A DNA stretch of 64,000 nucleotides from assembly GCF_900445255.1 (NCBI RefSeq), contig NZ_UAPU01000006.1:123501-187500 (forward strand), read 5' to 3'. Made by a program: the position numbers and the translations under genes. This DNA is from Anaerobiospirillum thomasii (GTDB taxonomy: Bacteria > Pseudomonadota > Gammaproteobacteria > Enterobacterales > Succinivibrionaceae). The notes under the pieces were generated by a model. The model did not search any database. It saw only the letters and a list, made by a program, of their open reading frames with translations, and had not been told where the DNA came from. This document shows, one piece after another, positions 25,213-34,375 of this stretch. How positions within the stretch are numbered: position 1 is the first letter of the stretch; the number at the start of each line of letters is the position of its first letter.

Positions 25213-25736
25213 TTATCCCAAACACATGTTTGGTGGCAGTTCTCTTTCAATGACAGCTCTAACAAGATCTTCATTGATCACAGACTGTCTGCATTTAGCT
25301 GCATAGATCAGAGAATGTGTGCAGATTTTGTTGATAACTCTAGGCACGCCAGCTGAGGCGTTACTTATCATCTCTATAGCGGCCGATGAAATTATGGTGT
25401 CATCGGTTCCTGCATATTTGAGATGTGTCTCTATGTACTGAGCAACCTGCCAGTTATCCAGAGCCGGAATCTTGCAGATCTGATCTATGCGCTGAATAAT
25501 AGCCTTATGATCTTTATGTGCTATCAAGTCCCATAACTCGTTCTGGCCAGAGAGGATTAGACTCAGAGGATTGCCAGAATCAAATTCGCAATTGAGCATA
25601 AATCTAATTTCCTGCAGAGTGCTACGATTATTGTGATGATCTACCAGGTGAGCCTCATCTACAATTATGACTACATTCTTGCCCTTGACCTCCATTTCCT
25701 TATAGAGCATATCCTGGAGCTGTATACGTGCATCTT
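25213..25736 (-). pseudogene. AAA ATPase (ExeA/TniB-like), C-terminal part
   Basis: Contains Walker B in NVVIIVDEAHLVDHH, the sensor-like SLILSGQNELWDLI, the arginine region IIQRIDQICKIPAL, and the winged-helix-side segment ASAGVPRVINKICTHSLIYAAKCR. It is read from the nested IS edge; the frame reaches the IS right next to DTKDARIQLQ. The P-loop half is at 27717-28047. Such ATPases choose targets and activate the DDE transposase. The IS insertion separates Walker A from Walker B, so the protein is inactivated in this copy. Confidence 0.88.
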
Positions 25737-25742
25737 TGGTAT

Positions 25743-27716
25743 CCTAAATTCTGCATGCCCTATAGTATACAAGATCTTAGAGAACGCATGGTTTAAACCA
25801 GCTCTATAGCCGACAGATCAACTCCTAATGCACCTAGGATGATTTTTTGGGTTTTTGTCAGTGCTTTGGTCAGAAAAATATCTGATTTCGAGCGTTTAAT
25901 ACTTATATCATCAAGCTCTCTTAGTAGTTTCTCATAGGTCATTTTAATAAAGCGTTTTGGCTCTTCGACCTTTAGCTTATTTATAACTTCCTGTATAAAG
26001 CTGTGTACAACTAGAGCCATAAAAATCACAAACATTTTACCTCTTGCAGTATTAGAGTTATGAATTTTTAATCTATCGCAGTCTAAAGTGTTCTTGGCAG
26101 TATCAAAGATCTTTTCCTGCACATCTTTGTGCCTGTAGGCAGACAGTACATCAGCGCCACTAAGATCAGAGTTAGTAGTAAACAGTGCAAAAAAGCCAAG
26201 CAGCTTCTGAGCTTTTATTATTTTATCTTCATCCTCTTTAAATACGTATCCACAAGGGTTACTGTCATCTTTTATGCAATTGTGAAACTTGCACAGAGAC
26301 TTAGCTTTTCTTTGTGTTATTGGCATACCATCATCATTAACTTCCTTGATTTTTTCAATCTCAGCGGCAACTTCTTGACTGAGTATTTTATTATCTTCAT
26401 AACACTTATTCATATCATGGTAAATATGCAGGACACCTTTTACATCTTCTATTGTATGCTCTATACGATGGCCGTAAATTCCTGGGTATTCAGACAATTC
26501 ATATTTTGGCAACCTATATGCCTGGGAGTTAGACAGAGCCTCAATAACCTCAAGGGCTTGCTTATACCTGCTAAGAGAAACACCAACAATGATTTTTAGC
26601 CCCGCATTGTCAAGAAAAGTAATGCCTTTTTGGCTAAAGAAACCTCTGTCAAAGGTACAGACATTGCGCGTGCTGATACCAAGACGCTTGGCATCATTGA
26701 TTACGTATGGTAGTTGCGTAGAATCATTCAGAGAGCCATTGTACATTGAATAATACAGTGGCTTTTTACTTTTTATACTTGAGAACATGCCAAGATTAAC
26801 CTGTGGCAAATCCTCTTTATCTCTGTTATAACCAAACTCAGCATGCTGTATCTCTTGTGCATATGAGGAAAATGAAGTTACGTCGTAACATATTGCTTCA
26901 TTCAGATCCATATGTTTTTTCAGCCATAATTCGAAAAATGAATCTATATCTTCCTGTTCACAAAGAGAAAACAGCCTTGATATTGTTGAATCACTAACAG
27001 AGCCAATCTCAGGCTCATCAAAGACAAATGTCTTTGAAAAGTCATCAATATTACTCATGGTTGAATCACCAGAGGCTATAAGACATGCTGTTGCAGTTAA
27101 ATAGTCAGACTCTTTTTTATCAAAGATCTTTTTTATACAGTCGCTCAAACCTGTATTTTCAAAAATCTTTTTTAATATCAGAGAGCTGCCTTTAACAACA
27201 TCACCATTAACCACAGGTACACCATGAGAAATAGATGTAATCTTTGAACCTCTTTTTTGCTTTTTAGCTTTACGCTCTTCCTTTTTATCTAATACCACCT
27301 GAGGGATGGCCGCACCGGTAATAGCAAAATATTTGTCATTAGGGTGAAACAGTGTTGGATCAGTCTCACTGACTCGACCAACGATAACAGACTTATTGCG
27401 GGACTGTCCTTTTTCATTTCTAAAAAAGGAAGTGTACATATACAGATATTTAATAGGCCTGCCACCACGTATTTCAGACTGTGTATAGCACCTGCTTTGA
27501 GGAACAGCATATGTTATTTCGTAATAAATCATGAAAAGCCCCCTAAAATCACTACTATACAAATAACTAAACTAGCAATATATAGTATACACAAAAACAA
27601 TAAAAAAGCAATGAGTCTTACTAAAAAAAATCATTGCTAACAGTAAATTATTTAAAAAATGATCAGTAAATATAAATGGCTGGGCAAACTACTATATATT
27701 GCATGAAAAATTTAGG
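25743..27716 (-). mobile_element. IS1634-like insertion sequence nested in the transposon ATPase
   Basis: 1,974 bp. The ends read inward CCTAAATTCTGCATGCCCTA (left, 25743) and CCTAAATTTTTCATGCAATA (right, complement from 27716). The 6-bp direct repeat TGGTAT flanks it at 25737-25742 and 27717-27722. Removing the IS and one repeat restores the reading frame KFHTKDARIQLQ of the ATPase, which confirms both borders. It is a different family member from the element at 2381-4428. Confidence 0.92.
25793..27532 (-). CDS. IS1634-family DDE transposase
   Basis: 579 residues from MIYYEITYAVPQSR; AGGGGGC lies 6 bases before this ATG, which favours it over an upstream in-frame ATG. DDE features: AICYDVTSFSSYAQ (first Asp), NVCTFDRGFFSQKGI (second Asp), and the long C-terminal region QKLLGFFALFTTNSD...YRHKDVQEKIFDTAKN, the family's Y-rich block around the catalytic Glu. 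It appears intact. It is on the same strand as the interrupted ATPase. Confidence 0.9.
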   Translation of the reverse strand: MIYYEITYAVPQSRCYTQSEIRGGRPIKYLYMYTSFFRNEKGQSRNKSVIVGRVSETDPTLFHPNDKYFAITGAAIPQVVLDKKEERKAKKQKRGSKITSISHGVPVVNGDVVKGSSLILKKIFENTGLSDCIKKIFDKKESDYLTATACLIASGDSTMSNIDDFSKTFVFDEPEIGSVSDSTISRLFSLCEQEDIDSFFELWLKKHMDLNEAICYDVTSFSSYAQEIQHAEFGYNRDKEDLPQVNLGMFSSIKSKKPLYYSMYNGSLNDSTQLPYVINDAKRLGISTRNVCTFDRGFFSQKGITFLDNAGLKIIVGVSLSRYKQALEVIEALSNSQAYRLPKYELSEYPGIYGHRIEHTIEDVKGVLHIYHDMNKCYEDNKILSQEVAAEIEKIKEVNDDGMPITQRKAKSLCKFHNCIKDDSNPCGYVFKEDEDKIIKAQKLLGFFALFTTNSDLSGADVLSAYRHKDVQEKIFDTAKNTLDCDRLKIHNSNTARGKMFVIFMALVVHSFIQEVINKLKVEEPKRFIKMTYEKLLRELDDISIKRSKSDIFLTKALTKTQKIILGALGVDLSAIELV

Positions 27717-28047
27717 TGGTATGGAACTTGGCTTCATAGCCCATTTTTGTCAGAGGTATTGCATAGAGCCAGCGGGCAGAGAGATTACTGTCAGATACAT
27801 AGAGAATAGTGTACTTGTCATCATCAAGTTCGGCACTAAGAGCTCTTAGCAGAGTACTTTTACCACAGCCAGGGGCTGCTGTAAGTACAGCAAATTGCTT
27901 GTTTTTGGCAGCATAGAGCAGACGCCCCATGCTGTCTAGAAACTGCTCTGACTGATAGAGGGCCTCGACAGGTATATTCTGCGTAAATGGGGTAGATGAC
28001 ATATTGAAAAAAGCCTTAAAATCCAGGTTTGGCAGATTCTCGTACAT
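27717..28047 (-). pseudogene. AAA ATPase (ExeA/TniB-like), N-terminal part
   Basis: Starts MYENLPNLDFKAFFNMSSTP, then VLTAAPGCGKSTLLRALSAEL (Walker A). It ends at the nested IS after GYEAKFHT. With 25213-25736 it makes a protein of about 270-280 residues, the size of ExeA/TniB/IstB-like ATPases. It follows the transposase gene by 10 bases. Confidence 0.88.
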
Positions 28048-28057
28048 AATTTATATC

Positions 28058-29611
28058 CTATAAAGTGTTGTTATCATTGTTGATTTTGCTTTGAACAGCA
28101 TATGGAGATGCCACCTCTGGGCCTCTTGCCATATTTCTGCTCTCAGTGCTCTTATAAAACTTACTGTTAAAATCTCGGACAAACTCATCCTCAGTAGTAT
28201 AGGTGCCATCCCGTCTGGCTTTGTCTCGTGACAGAGCCATACAGTAGCGGGGTGGGCATGTGTTGACCTCATCAGGGCGCTGTTTATGTCCCTGTCCTTT
28301 ACCTCTAGTCTTTGCAGGTTTGTCACAGGCATTGTCTGCAGGTGCCTTATTATCTGTATCTGTTTTATAATCTGGCTGAGGGCAGCTCTTGAGATTTAAA
28401 GGCTCAATGACTCTTATATCTTTAACATCCAGGACCTGATAAACAATGCCTTTTTCATCTATCATGAATTCTGCAGAGTCATTGACATAAATACCTTTAG
28501 AGGAATCCACAATAGCTTTATAGCTTATGTTATTGATACTCACAGTACCGTCCTTGCCTATAACGCGTGTTTTAGTAATTCTAAAAGCAGTATTGATGAT
28601 GTCAGGAGTAGTAAAGCGCCTTGGAAACGTGTCTGCATCAAACACCTGATTTGGCGTCTTGTTGTCCAGGGTTGAGTGTGATCTGTTGTTATGCTCATTA
28701 ACCCATATCTCCACAATCTCCCTGAGACCTTCAATACTTATGTTTTTCAGATGTTTAATGTCATTCTCAATTTCATTAAGATCCAGATTTACTCTCTCAA
28801 CCATACCCTTGGACTCTGCTGCATATGGACGGCAGTAATGCAGCTTCATATCAAGCAGATAAGCAGCTCTGGCCAGTATTTTGCTGCGATATATAGAGCC
28901 ATTGTCCAGAACCAGTGTTTTAGGTATACCCAGATTGCAGACCAGTGATTTAATTGAGTCTGTCACCAGCTGTACCTTCTGCTCTGTCGACACAGCAAAT
29001 GAAATGATTTTTCTTGAGTGATTGTCCACGCAGAGCTGTATATAGGCATTGCAGCTGATACCACTGTCGTCTGTAATCAGACCTTTAGGCAGCTCCTTTA
29101 CGTCACACTGCACAGAATCAAGCACATGCTTTTTGCGGTAGCGCAGATAAATCTCTCTGTAATCGCAGGTGTCCTTTTTAATCTGTGTTCTGTTGCAGTT
29201 GTTGCGCTTGAGATATAACTGCACTGTAGAGCGTTTTAGCAAACCGACAAAATCAGGGAACTCACTTTCAACTACACGTAAAAGCTGAGGCACAGTTAAA
29301 GTCATATTTTCTTTGCGATATGCAATGACAATCTTAATAGCAGCGTCAAAGAGCCTATTGGTCTTTGCCTTTGGCTCTGAGCCTTTATAGGATGGCTTTA
29401 AAGCCTGAATATCTTTACCATTATTAATGTATCGCTCCAGCCAACGCTGCAATGTCCTGACCGAGCATCCTGCATTCGCAGCTGCCATTTTTATCATGGC
29501 AGTAAAGGTAGTGCCGTCAGTGCATCCTGTATTTTTGGCAATGATAAGCGCTGACAGAATGCGTAATCTGGCGTCTAAATCGACAATATATTTTTTCTTT
29601 CTTATGGTCAT
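28058..29611 (-). CDS. Rve-type DDE transposase (TniA/TnsB/Mu-A-like)
   Basis: 517 residues. N-terminal helix-turn-helix regions (residues ~25-110, GCSVRTLQRWLERYI). The integrase core has LDSVQCDVKELPKG (first Asp), LVLDNGSIYRSKIL (second Asp) and AAESKGMVERVNLDLNEIE (Glu). A Mu-type C-terminal beta-barrel follows (VIGKDGTVSINNISYKAIV), then a basic tail rich in K/R/P. It is the catalytic subunit cutting the element ends. It lies between the zinc-ribbon gene (35 bases upstream) and the ATPase gene, as in other transposase/ATPase pairs. Confidence 0.9.
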   Translation of the reverse strand: MTIRKKKYIVDLDARLRILSALIIAKNTGCTDGTTFTAMIKMAAANAGCSVRTLQRWLERYINNGKDIQALKPSYKGSEPKAKTNRLFDAAIKIVIAYRKENMTLTVPQLLRVVESEFPDFVGLLKRSTVQLYLKRNNCNRTQIKKDTCDYREIYLRYRKKHVLDSVQCDVKELPKGLITDDSGISCNAYIQLCVDNHSRKIISFAVSTEQKVQLVTDSIKSLVCNLGIPKTLVLDNGSIYRSKILARAAYLLDMKLHYCRPYAAESKGMVERVNLDLNEIENDIKHLKNISIEGLREIVEIWVNEHNNRSHSTLDNKTPNQVFDADTFPRRFTTPDIINTAFRITKTRVIGKDGTVSINNISYKAIVDSSKGIYVNDSAEFMIDEKGIVYQVLDVKDIRVIEPLNLKSCPQPDYKTDTDNKAPADNACDKPAKTRGKGQGHKQRPDEVNTCPPRYCMALSRDKARRDGTYTTEDEFVRDFNSKFYKSTESRNMARGPEVASPYAVQSKINNDNNTL

Positions 29612-29646
29612 AACAGACCCCTCCCTTTAAAAAGTAGGCTCTTGCC

Positions 29647-30624
29647 TTAGGATGAGTCTATTTTCATATCTAACAGTCCTTCTAGCCATAACAGATGTGT
29701 TGATACATTAGGAAAATGGTGGGTGAGCAGGGCCTGCAGCCTGTAGGCTGCAGATGTATGCTGTTTTAAAAAATCACTGCAATCTTCAGGAACAAAATCA
29801 GAGCTTTCTTTAACACCGCCAGCCTTTTGCGATTTATCATGCTCCTTTTGCGCACTTAAGCCTGAGTTAAGCATCCTTGATATGTTGTTATACACTTTGA
29901 ATATCAATTTGGCTGTAGGCTCGAGCAAAAGCGCTTGTAGATACAGCGCTATGCTCTGTACTCTCTCATCGTTGACCGCATTTTTCTCAAGCTGCAAACA
30001 CTTTCTGATATGCCGATAGACAGCTTTAATGTCATTATCATTTTTTAATATTATCAAAGCCTCTACAGTATCTAATGACAAAGCTGTAAATGGAAAAGAT
30101 ATAGGGCTTAAAACCAAATGTGTAGGCCTGTGCTTCTGAGTATGAGCGACAAGTACTATTGGCTTCTTTTTCTTTGCTTTTTTGTTATCAGTTGCTTTAG
30201 CATGCCCACACTGCACCTGTGTACCATCCTGCTCCTTACTTTCATTAGGTTGGTTACTATCCTGAGTTTTGGATATTCTTAATCTTGTTTTACCTCTGCA
30301 GTCATGGTTGGTGCACTGCATTCTGTTGCACTTTAGGTAATAGACGTTGTTGCTATCCATGACAGCATAAAGACACTCGTTAAGCTCATCTTTAAAGGCT
30401 TTGTAGTGATAACCAAAGAAGTTTAAAGGATGGCCACAGTAAGGACATACAGCCTTGTATCTTTGAGCCTCACCTATGGTGCAGTCAATAACCCTGGCCT
30501 TAAAGTCGGTCTGACCGTCAACAAGTGAGGCTCTATCAGAAAAGCGTGCAAATGAAGCAGGAATAATTTGTTCTTTATATATTTTATTGCGTGAGTTTTG
30601 ATGACAAAGTTGTGATATAATCAT
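29647..30624 (-). CDS. Zinc-ribbon accessory protein of the transposon
   Basis: 325 residues with two Cys clusters: VCPYCGHPLNFFGYHYK (~residue 59) and LKCNRMQCTNHDCRGKTRL (~100), a likely treble-clef or zinc ribbon. A Lys-rich linker follows (KKAKKKKP), then RPTHLVLSPISFPFTALSLDTVEALI, and the rest is helical. The arrangement resembles DUF6431-type proteins seen beside DDE/ATPase pairs, but I cannot confirm the family. It is first in the element's operon. It does not resemble TnsA nuclease or TniQ. A DNA-binding role in end or target recognition is a guess. Confidence 0.65.
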   Translation of the reverse strand: MIISQLCHQNSRNKIYKEQIIPASFARFSDRASLVDGQTDFKARVIDCTIGEAQRYKAVCPYCGHPLNFFGYHYKAFKDELNECLYAVMDSNNVYYLKCNRMQCTNHDCRGKTRLRISKTQDSNQPNESKEQDGTQVQCGHAKATDNKKAKKKKPIVLVAHTQKHRPTHLVLSPISFPFTALSLDTVEALIILKNDNDIKAVYRHIRKCLQLEKNAVNDERVQSIALYLQALLLEPTAKLIFKVYNNISRMLNSGLSAQKEHDKSQKAGGVKESSDFVPEDCSDFLKQHTSAAYRLQALLTHHFPNVSTHLLWLEGLLDMKIDSS

Positions 30625-30639
30625 ACTGCTTTTTGAGCA

Positions 30640-30679
30640 GGCTACAGCTGATGTCGTCCAAAACAGTGCAGCTGTAGCC
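30640..30679. promoter_or_regulatory. Inverted repeat upstream of the zinc-ribbon gene
   Basis: GGCTACAGCTG and CAGCTGTAGCC, an 11-bp perfect inverted repeat with an 18-base loop, 15 bases before the start codon. It could be an operator or leader hairpin; no T-run follows. Confidence 0.45.
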
Positions 30680-30860
30680 CTTATAAAATCTAACTCTATA
30701 AGAAACCCACCTAATTTTAATTAAAAATCACATAAAAACAAAGAGCACAGGTAAGCATATGCAACCCTGATCTTTGTGCACACTCTATTCCAAATTTTCA
30801 GATCACATGCATGTAGATAAAAATAATGTATGAAAAAATAGCTGACACAATAAAAATAAG

Positions 30861-30910
30861 TATGACAAACTGATTTAGCTATAATTGGTCATACTCATAT
30901 GTCATAGACA
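30861..30910. repeat. Transposon terminal inverted repeat, right
   Basis: 50 bases, starting TATGACAAACTGATTTAGCT and ending at the outer edge with TAGACA; followed by the target duplicate CAAAA (30911-30915). Confidence 0.88.
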
Positions 30911-30915
30911 CAAAA

Positions 30916-31385
30916 CACGAAATCAAATAACTGTCTTCCATATCTAAAATTTAATAAATTTTTCTGTGATTTTTAAAAGATTTAAGTGGTATTTGCGCTC
31001 ATCCTAATAGTCTGTATTTGATCAACAACACATAAAGGAGTTAGAAGATAAGATTTAAGCACCTCCTTTACTCATACTATTTGCGCAAATCATAGCTTTC
31101 CTTAAAGTCTCTAAATTACAGTTCTTAAAGCACAGCTTACACAAATCCTCGTGGTTTTTTTATCCTTTAAGCTACAACACTCACAACCCCTGAAGGACAT
31201 CCTCCATACCTCAAAGACAAGCATCATAAAAAAGCTATATATAACAATAAAATACGTACAGTTGGCTGTTCAAGGAGGCTAAGATTTTTTTAATTAATTT
31301 GCGCTGCAGATCTGGCAGATATGCTATCTATGCTTTAGATGGAAAAATGATCTTTAAGATTTAATAAATGTAGACATGGAAGTAT
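30916..31385. other. Gene-free A+T-rich stretch
   Basis: No convincing coding frame on either strand. It holds the 12-bp perfect palindrome ATTTGCGCAAAT (31079-31090), which also occurs left of the transposon (24883-24894), and a loose inverted repeat TAAAGGAG...CTCCTTTA (about 31032-31070). No promoter stands out. Confidence 0.5.
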
Positions 31386-31427
31386 AAAAAAGAGCTGAAA
31401 TTGCTTTAAAAGTAGCAGCTTCAGCCC
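31386..31427 (-). terminator. Terminator of the phosphotriesterase operon
   Basis: Minus strand GGGCTGAAGCTGCT and AAGCAATTTCAGCTC pair imperfectly around an A+T-rich loop, followed by TTTTTT. It lies about 15 bases after the stop at 31443. Confidence 0.7.
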
Positions 31428-31442
31428 CTTGTTCAAGCTCTG

Positions 31443-32483
31443 TTATGCAAGCAGTTTGGCAGGATTTAGCCTTAAGAGCTTGTCAACAGTTGCCAGGCTT
31501 ACTCCCTTTTGCATTAAGAGTGATACAAAGACAGTTGGCACAAATATAAAGCCATTGCCACCGTTTTTAGTCCACATCTGTTTTAAAAACACATCATGTG
31601 ACAGAACAATCTGATCTTCATATCCCTGCTTTATAAGATTGTATACATTGTTTACAGTCTCAGGCACACTAGGACCAACTCCCTCTTTAGGGAAGGATAT
31701 GTCCTGGGCAATCATATCAAACTCTATATAAATGCCTCTATCTAAAAGCCTCTTCTGATAATCAAAGTCCTCTCCTGAAGGATCAGAATGAGCTAAAGAT
31801 ATTTTTTCAGGATTGGCCCCCATTTCGTCGATCATAATGTCAAGCACTTCATCGCCAAAACGCATCCAGCCTGGCATATGAATATTAACACTGACACTTG
31901 GATTTAATTGCTGAGCAATTGCACCGGCTCTTAAATTATTCTTTTCACCTGGTGTAAATCTTGGAGATACACCAAGCTCACCAATAAGACCGGCTTTAAT
32001 GTCAGTGCCATCTATACCTATATTAAGATCATTATCGTATTCCTTGGCAATAATCTCAGGCTTACGCAGAAGTTTTTCCTCTGTCTCAAACTTAGATAGA
32101 TAATATCCGGTTGAGGCTATAACATTAATGTTTTTAGCTACAGCAACTTCGTGAATTTTCTTAATATTGCGGCCAATAGAGGCAGATCCTGTTGCCTCGA
32201 CAATTGTTCTGCCTCCAATTTCAATGAACTTTTCAACTTCATCACAGACGTCAGCAACATCCTTTTCAGACATATTGTCTTTATTGCAGTAAGGATCATA
32301 ACGTAATCCGTAGGCAATATCAGGACTTACCTTTTTGTCGGCAATAAACTTTGAATATGGGTAGAAAGGCTCATCTACACATCCTGACAAGTCATTGAAA
32401 AAGTGCTCATGAACCAGACAGATACCAAGACTGTCATTTTTTACCTTTCCTGTAACAGTTTGTACGCAATCTTTCATATACAT
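31443..32483 (-). CDS. Phosphotriesterase-family metal hydrolase
   Basis: 346 residues, amidohydrolase TIM barrel. Metal ligands seen: VHEHF (His25, His27), GLIGELGVS (Glu where many members have a carboxylated Lys, as in PhP and homologs), SVNIHMPG (His), SLAHSDPS (His) and LSHDVF (Asp). Members are lactonases, amidases or esterases of unknown natural substrate. It lies 24 bases after the DMT transporter gene and is the last gene of a three-gene operon, which suggests import or export of the compound it hydrolyses. Confidence 0.85.
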   Translation of the reverse strand: MYMKDCVQTVTGKVKNDSLGICLVHEHFFNDLSGCVDEPFYPYSKFIADKKVSPDIAYGLRYDPYCNKDNMSEKDVADVCDEVEKFIEIGGRTIVEATGSASIGRNIKKIHEVAVAKNINVIASTGYYLSKFETEEKLLRKPEIIAKEYDNDLNIGIDGTDIKAGLIGELGVSPRFTPGEKNNLRAGAIAQQLNPSVSVNIHMPGWMRFGDEVLDIMIDEMGANPEKISLAHSDPSGEDFDYQKRLLDRGIYIEFDMIAQDISFPKEGVGPSVPETVNNVYNLIKQGYEDQIVLSHDVFLKQMWTKNGGNGFIFVPTVFVSLLMQKGVSLATVDKLLRLNPAKLLA

Positions 32484-32507
32484 GACCTCACTTTTATCTG
32501 TGCAACG

Positions 32508-33455
32508 TTAGTTGGCGCTCTGACGCTCTGACTTAGATGGAATTGCTGTAACAATAGCACCGGCAAGAGCAAATAAGGTACCAACAATGGTTAAGAAGTA
32601 CACTGTGTTGCCAAGAGCAGGAATGGCAAGATCAATAAGCACAGAGCCTAATAACTGACCTGCAGTTGATGCAACGCCCAGCAGTAACAGACCAATACCT
32701 CTTACCAGAATAGCCATCAGAGCAATAGAGGCCAGACCTAATGGGCCACCAAGGTACATCCACCACTCAGTTGGCAGATCAAAGCTTACATAACCTAAGG
32801 CCATACGTATTGCCAGAGCAATAGATAAAACGGTGAAGCCGACAATAAAGTTCCAGGTGATGGATACCAACATAGAGCCTGTAGCCTCGCCTACAGCTGA
32901 GTTACCAGCTGGCTGCCAGCCTGCAAGCAGACCTGCCAGAAATGGAAGAATGGCAAGGATTAACAGATGTGGTGACTCCCACTGTGGCATTACTACAAAG
33001 ACTGTTGCAACGATAGCTAAAAGAGCACCTGTAATACGCTGGAAGGTAAAAGGCTTTTTCTCCTTAACGCCAATACCAAATCTGTCACACAGCAGACCTG
33101 ATAAAATCAGTGCTGAAATTAAAGCAGTCTGGAAGGTTGCCACACCAAGATCACTTGCTGATGCACCCTCTGAGAAAACCACCATGGCTCCGCACAGACC
33201 TGCAAACCAGTTCCACAGAGGAATGGTTCTGTTTTTTATCAGACGTGGAATAGAAGCAAATTGCTCTCTTGTAGATTTTCTTGCAATAATAATGAAAAAC
33301 ATTACTACAAGACCGCTGGCAAATGAAATAACAGCACAGGCGTTGCCGTCACCTAAAAATTTACCTAGCTGGCCGTTTACAGCTGACTGCATTGGAGACA
33401 GCATACCTGCCAGCACAGTTGCCAGCATGAACAAAGGAACAGATACTTTATTCAT
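32508..33455 (-). CDS. DMT transporter, YdcZ (DUF606) duplicated type
   Basis: 315 residues with ten hydrophobic segments. It is composed of two similar DUF606/YdcZ halves: MLSPMQSAVNGQLGKFLGDG...ASGLVV in the first and LAGWQPAGNSAVGEATGSMLVSITWNFIVG in the second. Single-domain relatives are about 150 residues. It is an inner-membrane transporter with unknown substrate. It lies between the GATase1-like and phosphotriesterase-like genes, so it probably serves the same pathway. Confidence 0.82.
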   Translation of the reverse strand: MNKVSVPLFMLATVLAGMLSPMQSAVNGQLGKFLGDGNACAVISFASGLVVMFFIIIARKSTREQFASIPRLIKNRTIPLWNWFAGLCGAMVVFSEGASASDLGVATFQTALISALILSGLLCDRFGIGVKEKKPFTFQRITGALLAIVATVFVVMPQWESPHLLILAILPFLAGLLAGWQPAGNSAVGEATGSMLVSITWNFIVGFTVLSIALAIRMALGYVSFDLPTEWWMYLGGPLGLASIALMAILVRGIGLLLLGVASTAGQLLGSVLIDLAIPALGNTVYFLTIVGTLFALAGAIVTAIPSKSERQSAN

Positions 33456-33487
33456 AATAGTTATCCTTTTTTAGCAAATATGATCCA

Positions 33488-34219
33488 TTATTTTTTGGCA
33501 ATATGTTTTAATGAATTTACCCAGAGATCGGTATAGTGCTTCCAGTTCATGAATTCATGACAACCCCAGTGTGGAGAGCAGTCAGACATGAAACAGGCAG
33601 TCTTGCCTTTCTTATATGTACCAAAGACTAAAAGAGGATCATCACCTACAGACATAACAGTTTGAGCTCCCTGACGGGCTTTTACTCTGTTGTAGCCTAA
33701 GAATAATGGCTCGCCTTCAAAACCCTTTACAGTTTCATGCTCTGGATCTGTATAGCTTGCTCTGATTCCCTCAGGCACTTCAACACGATCATCTCCATCT
33801 AGCATTTCAACAGGGAAGACTTCATCTAAAACTGTATTTTTATAATTAGCTTTACCTTCAATACCCATAAATGACAGGTAGCCGCCAATCATCATAAAGC
33901 CACCGCCGTTTGCTACATAGTCTTTTAGCTTAACTAAGGCATTTGGCACAGTTTTTAGGTTATAGAATGTGCTATTCTGTAATAAGAAGGTGTTACTGCC
34001 GATATCACTGATAATTACTGCATCGTAGTTATCAAAATTTACGTCAAAGCCAGTTTGAATTTGATGAGCGGGAAAATAATCAACTTCAATGTCTTTGGCA
34101 CGTAACTGTGAAATCAGATAGGTAGCACCTTCTTCATACTTAGTTGAGGTAAAACTGTCAAAGCCCTTAGAGTGAATCATATGAATGCTCCAGGACTCAC
34201 CTATTAATAAAATTTTCAT
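33488..34219 (-). CDS. GATase1-like protein (PF07090-type)
   Basis: 243 residues with a flavodoxin-like fold: MKILLIGESWSIHMIHSKGF, YDAVIISDIGSN, GGGFMMIGGYLSFMGIEGKANY and TACFMSDCSPHWG. The pattern fits the 'putative glutamine amidotransferase' family related to ThuA. No clear glutaminase triad (Cys nucleophile elbow) is visible, so amidotransferase activity is doubtful. It is first in an operon with a DMT transporter and a PTE-like hydrolase and divergent from an AraC regulator, which is likely its regulator. Confidence 0.75.
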   Translation of the reverse strand: MKILLIGESWSIHMIHSKGFDSFTSTKYEEGATYLISQLRAKDIEVDYFPAHQIQTGFDVNFDNYDAVIISDIGSNTFLLQNSTFYNLKTVPNALVKLKDYVANGGGFMMIGGYLSFMGIEGKANYKNTVLDEVFPVEMLDGDDRVEVPEGIRASYTDPEHETVKGFEGEPLFLGYNRVKARQGAQTVMSVGDDPLLVFGTYKKGKTACFMSDCSPHWGCHEFMNWKHYTDLWVNSLKHIAKK

Positions 34220-34375
34220 ATATATTTTTCTCCTTTAAATAGAAACAATTTAAGCTTGATATCAAAGATAGTGCATTTTTTGGTGTAAAAATATCATTAT
34301 CAAAGATAAAATAATATAATTAACGCTATAATCTTGGTATTTTGAGTCTTTTTTCAAAAATATTTAAATTCATAT

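Larger units (their letters stand above)
25053..30910 (-). mobile_element. Three-gene DDE/AAA-ATPase transposon with 50-bp inverted ends
   Basis: The terminal inverted repeats 25053-25102 and 30861-30910 match at 38 of 50 positions, both starting 5'-TGTC at the outer edge. They are flanked by a perfect 5-bp direct repeat CAAAA. TGT...ACA ends and 5-bp duplications are the pattern of Tn7/Tn5053/Mu-type DDE elements, which agrees with the gene content: zinc-ribbon protein, rve-type transposase and AAA ATPase on the minus strand. Length is 5,858 bp including a nested IS (25743-27716), so the original element was about 3.88 kb. Confidence 0.9.
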
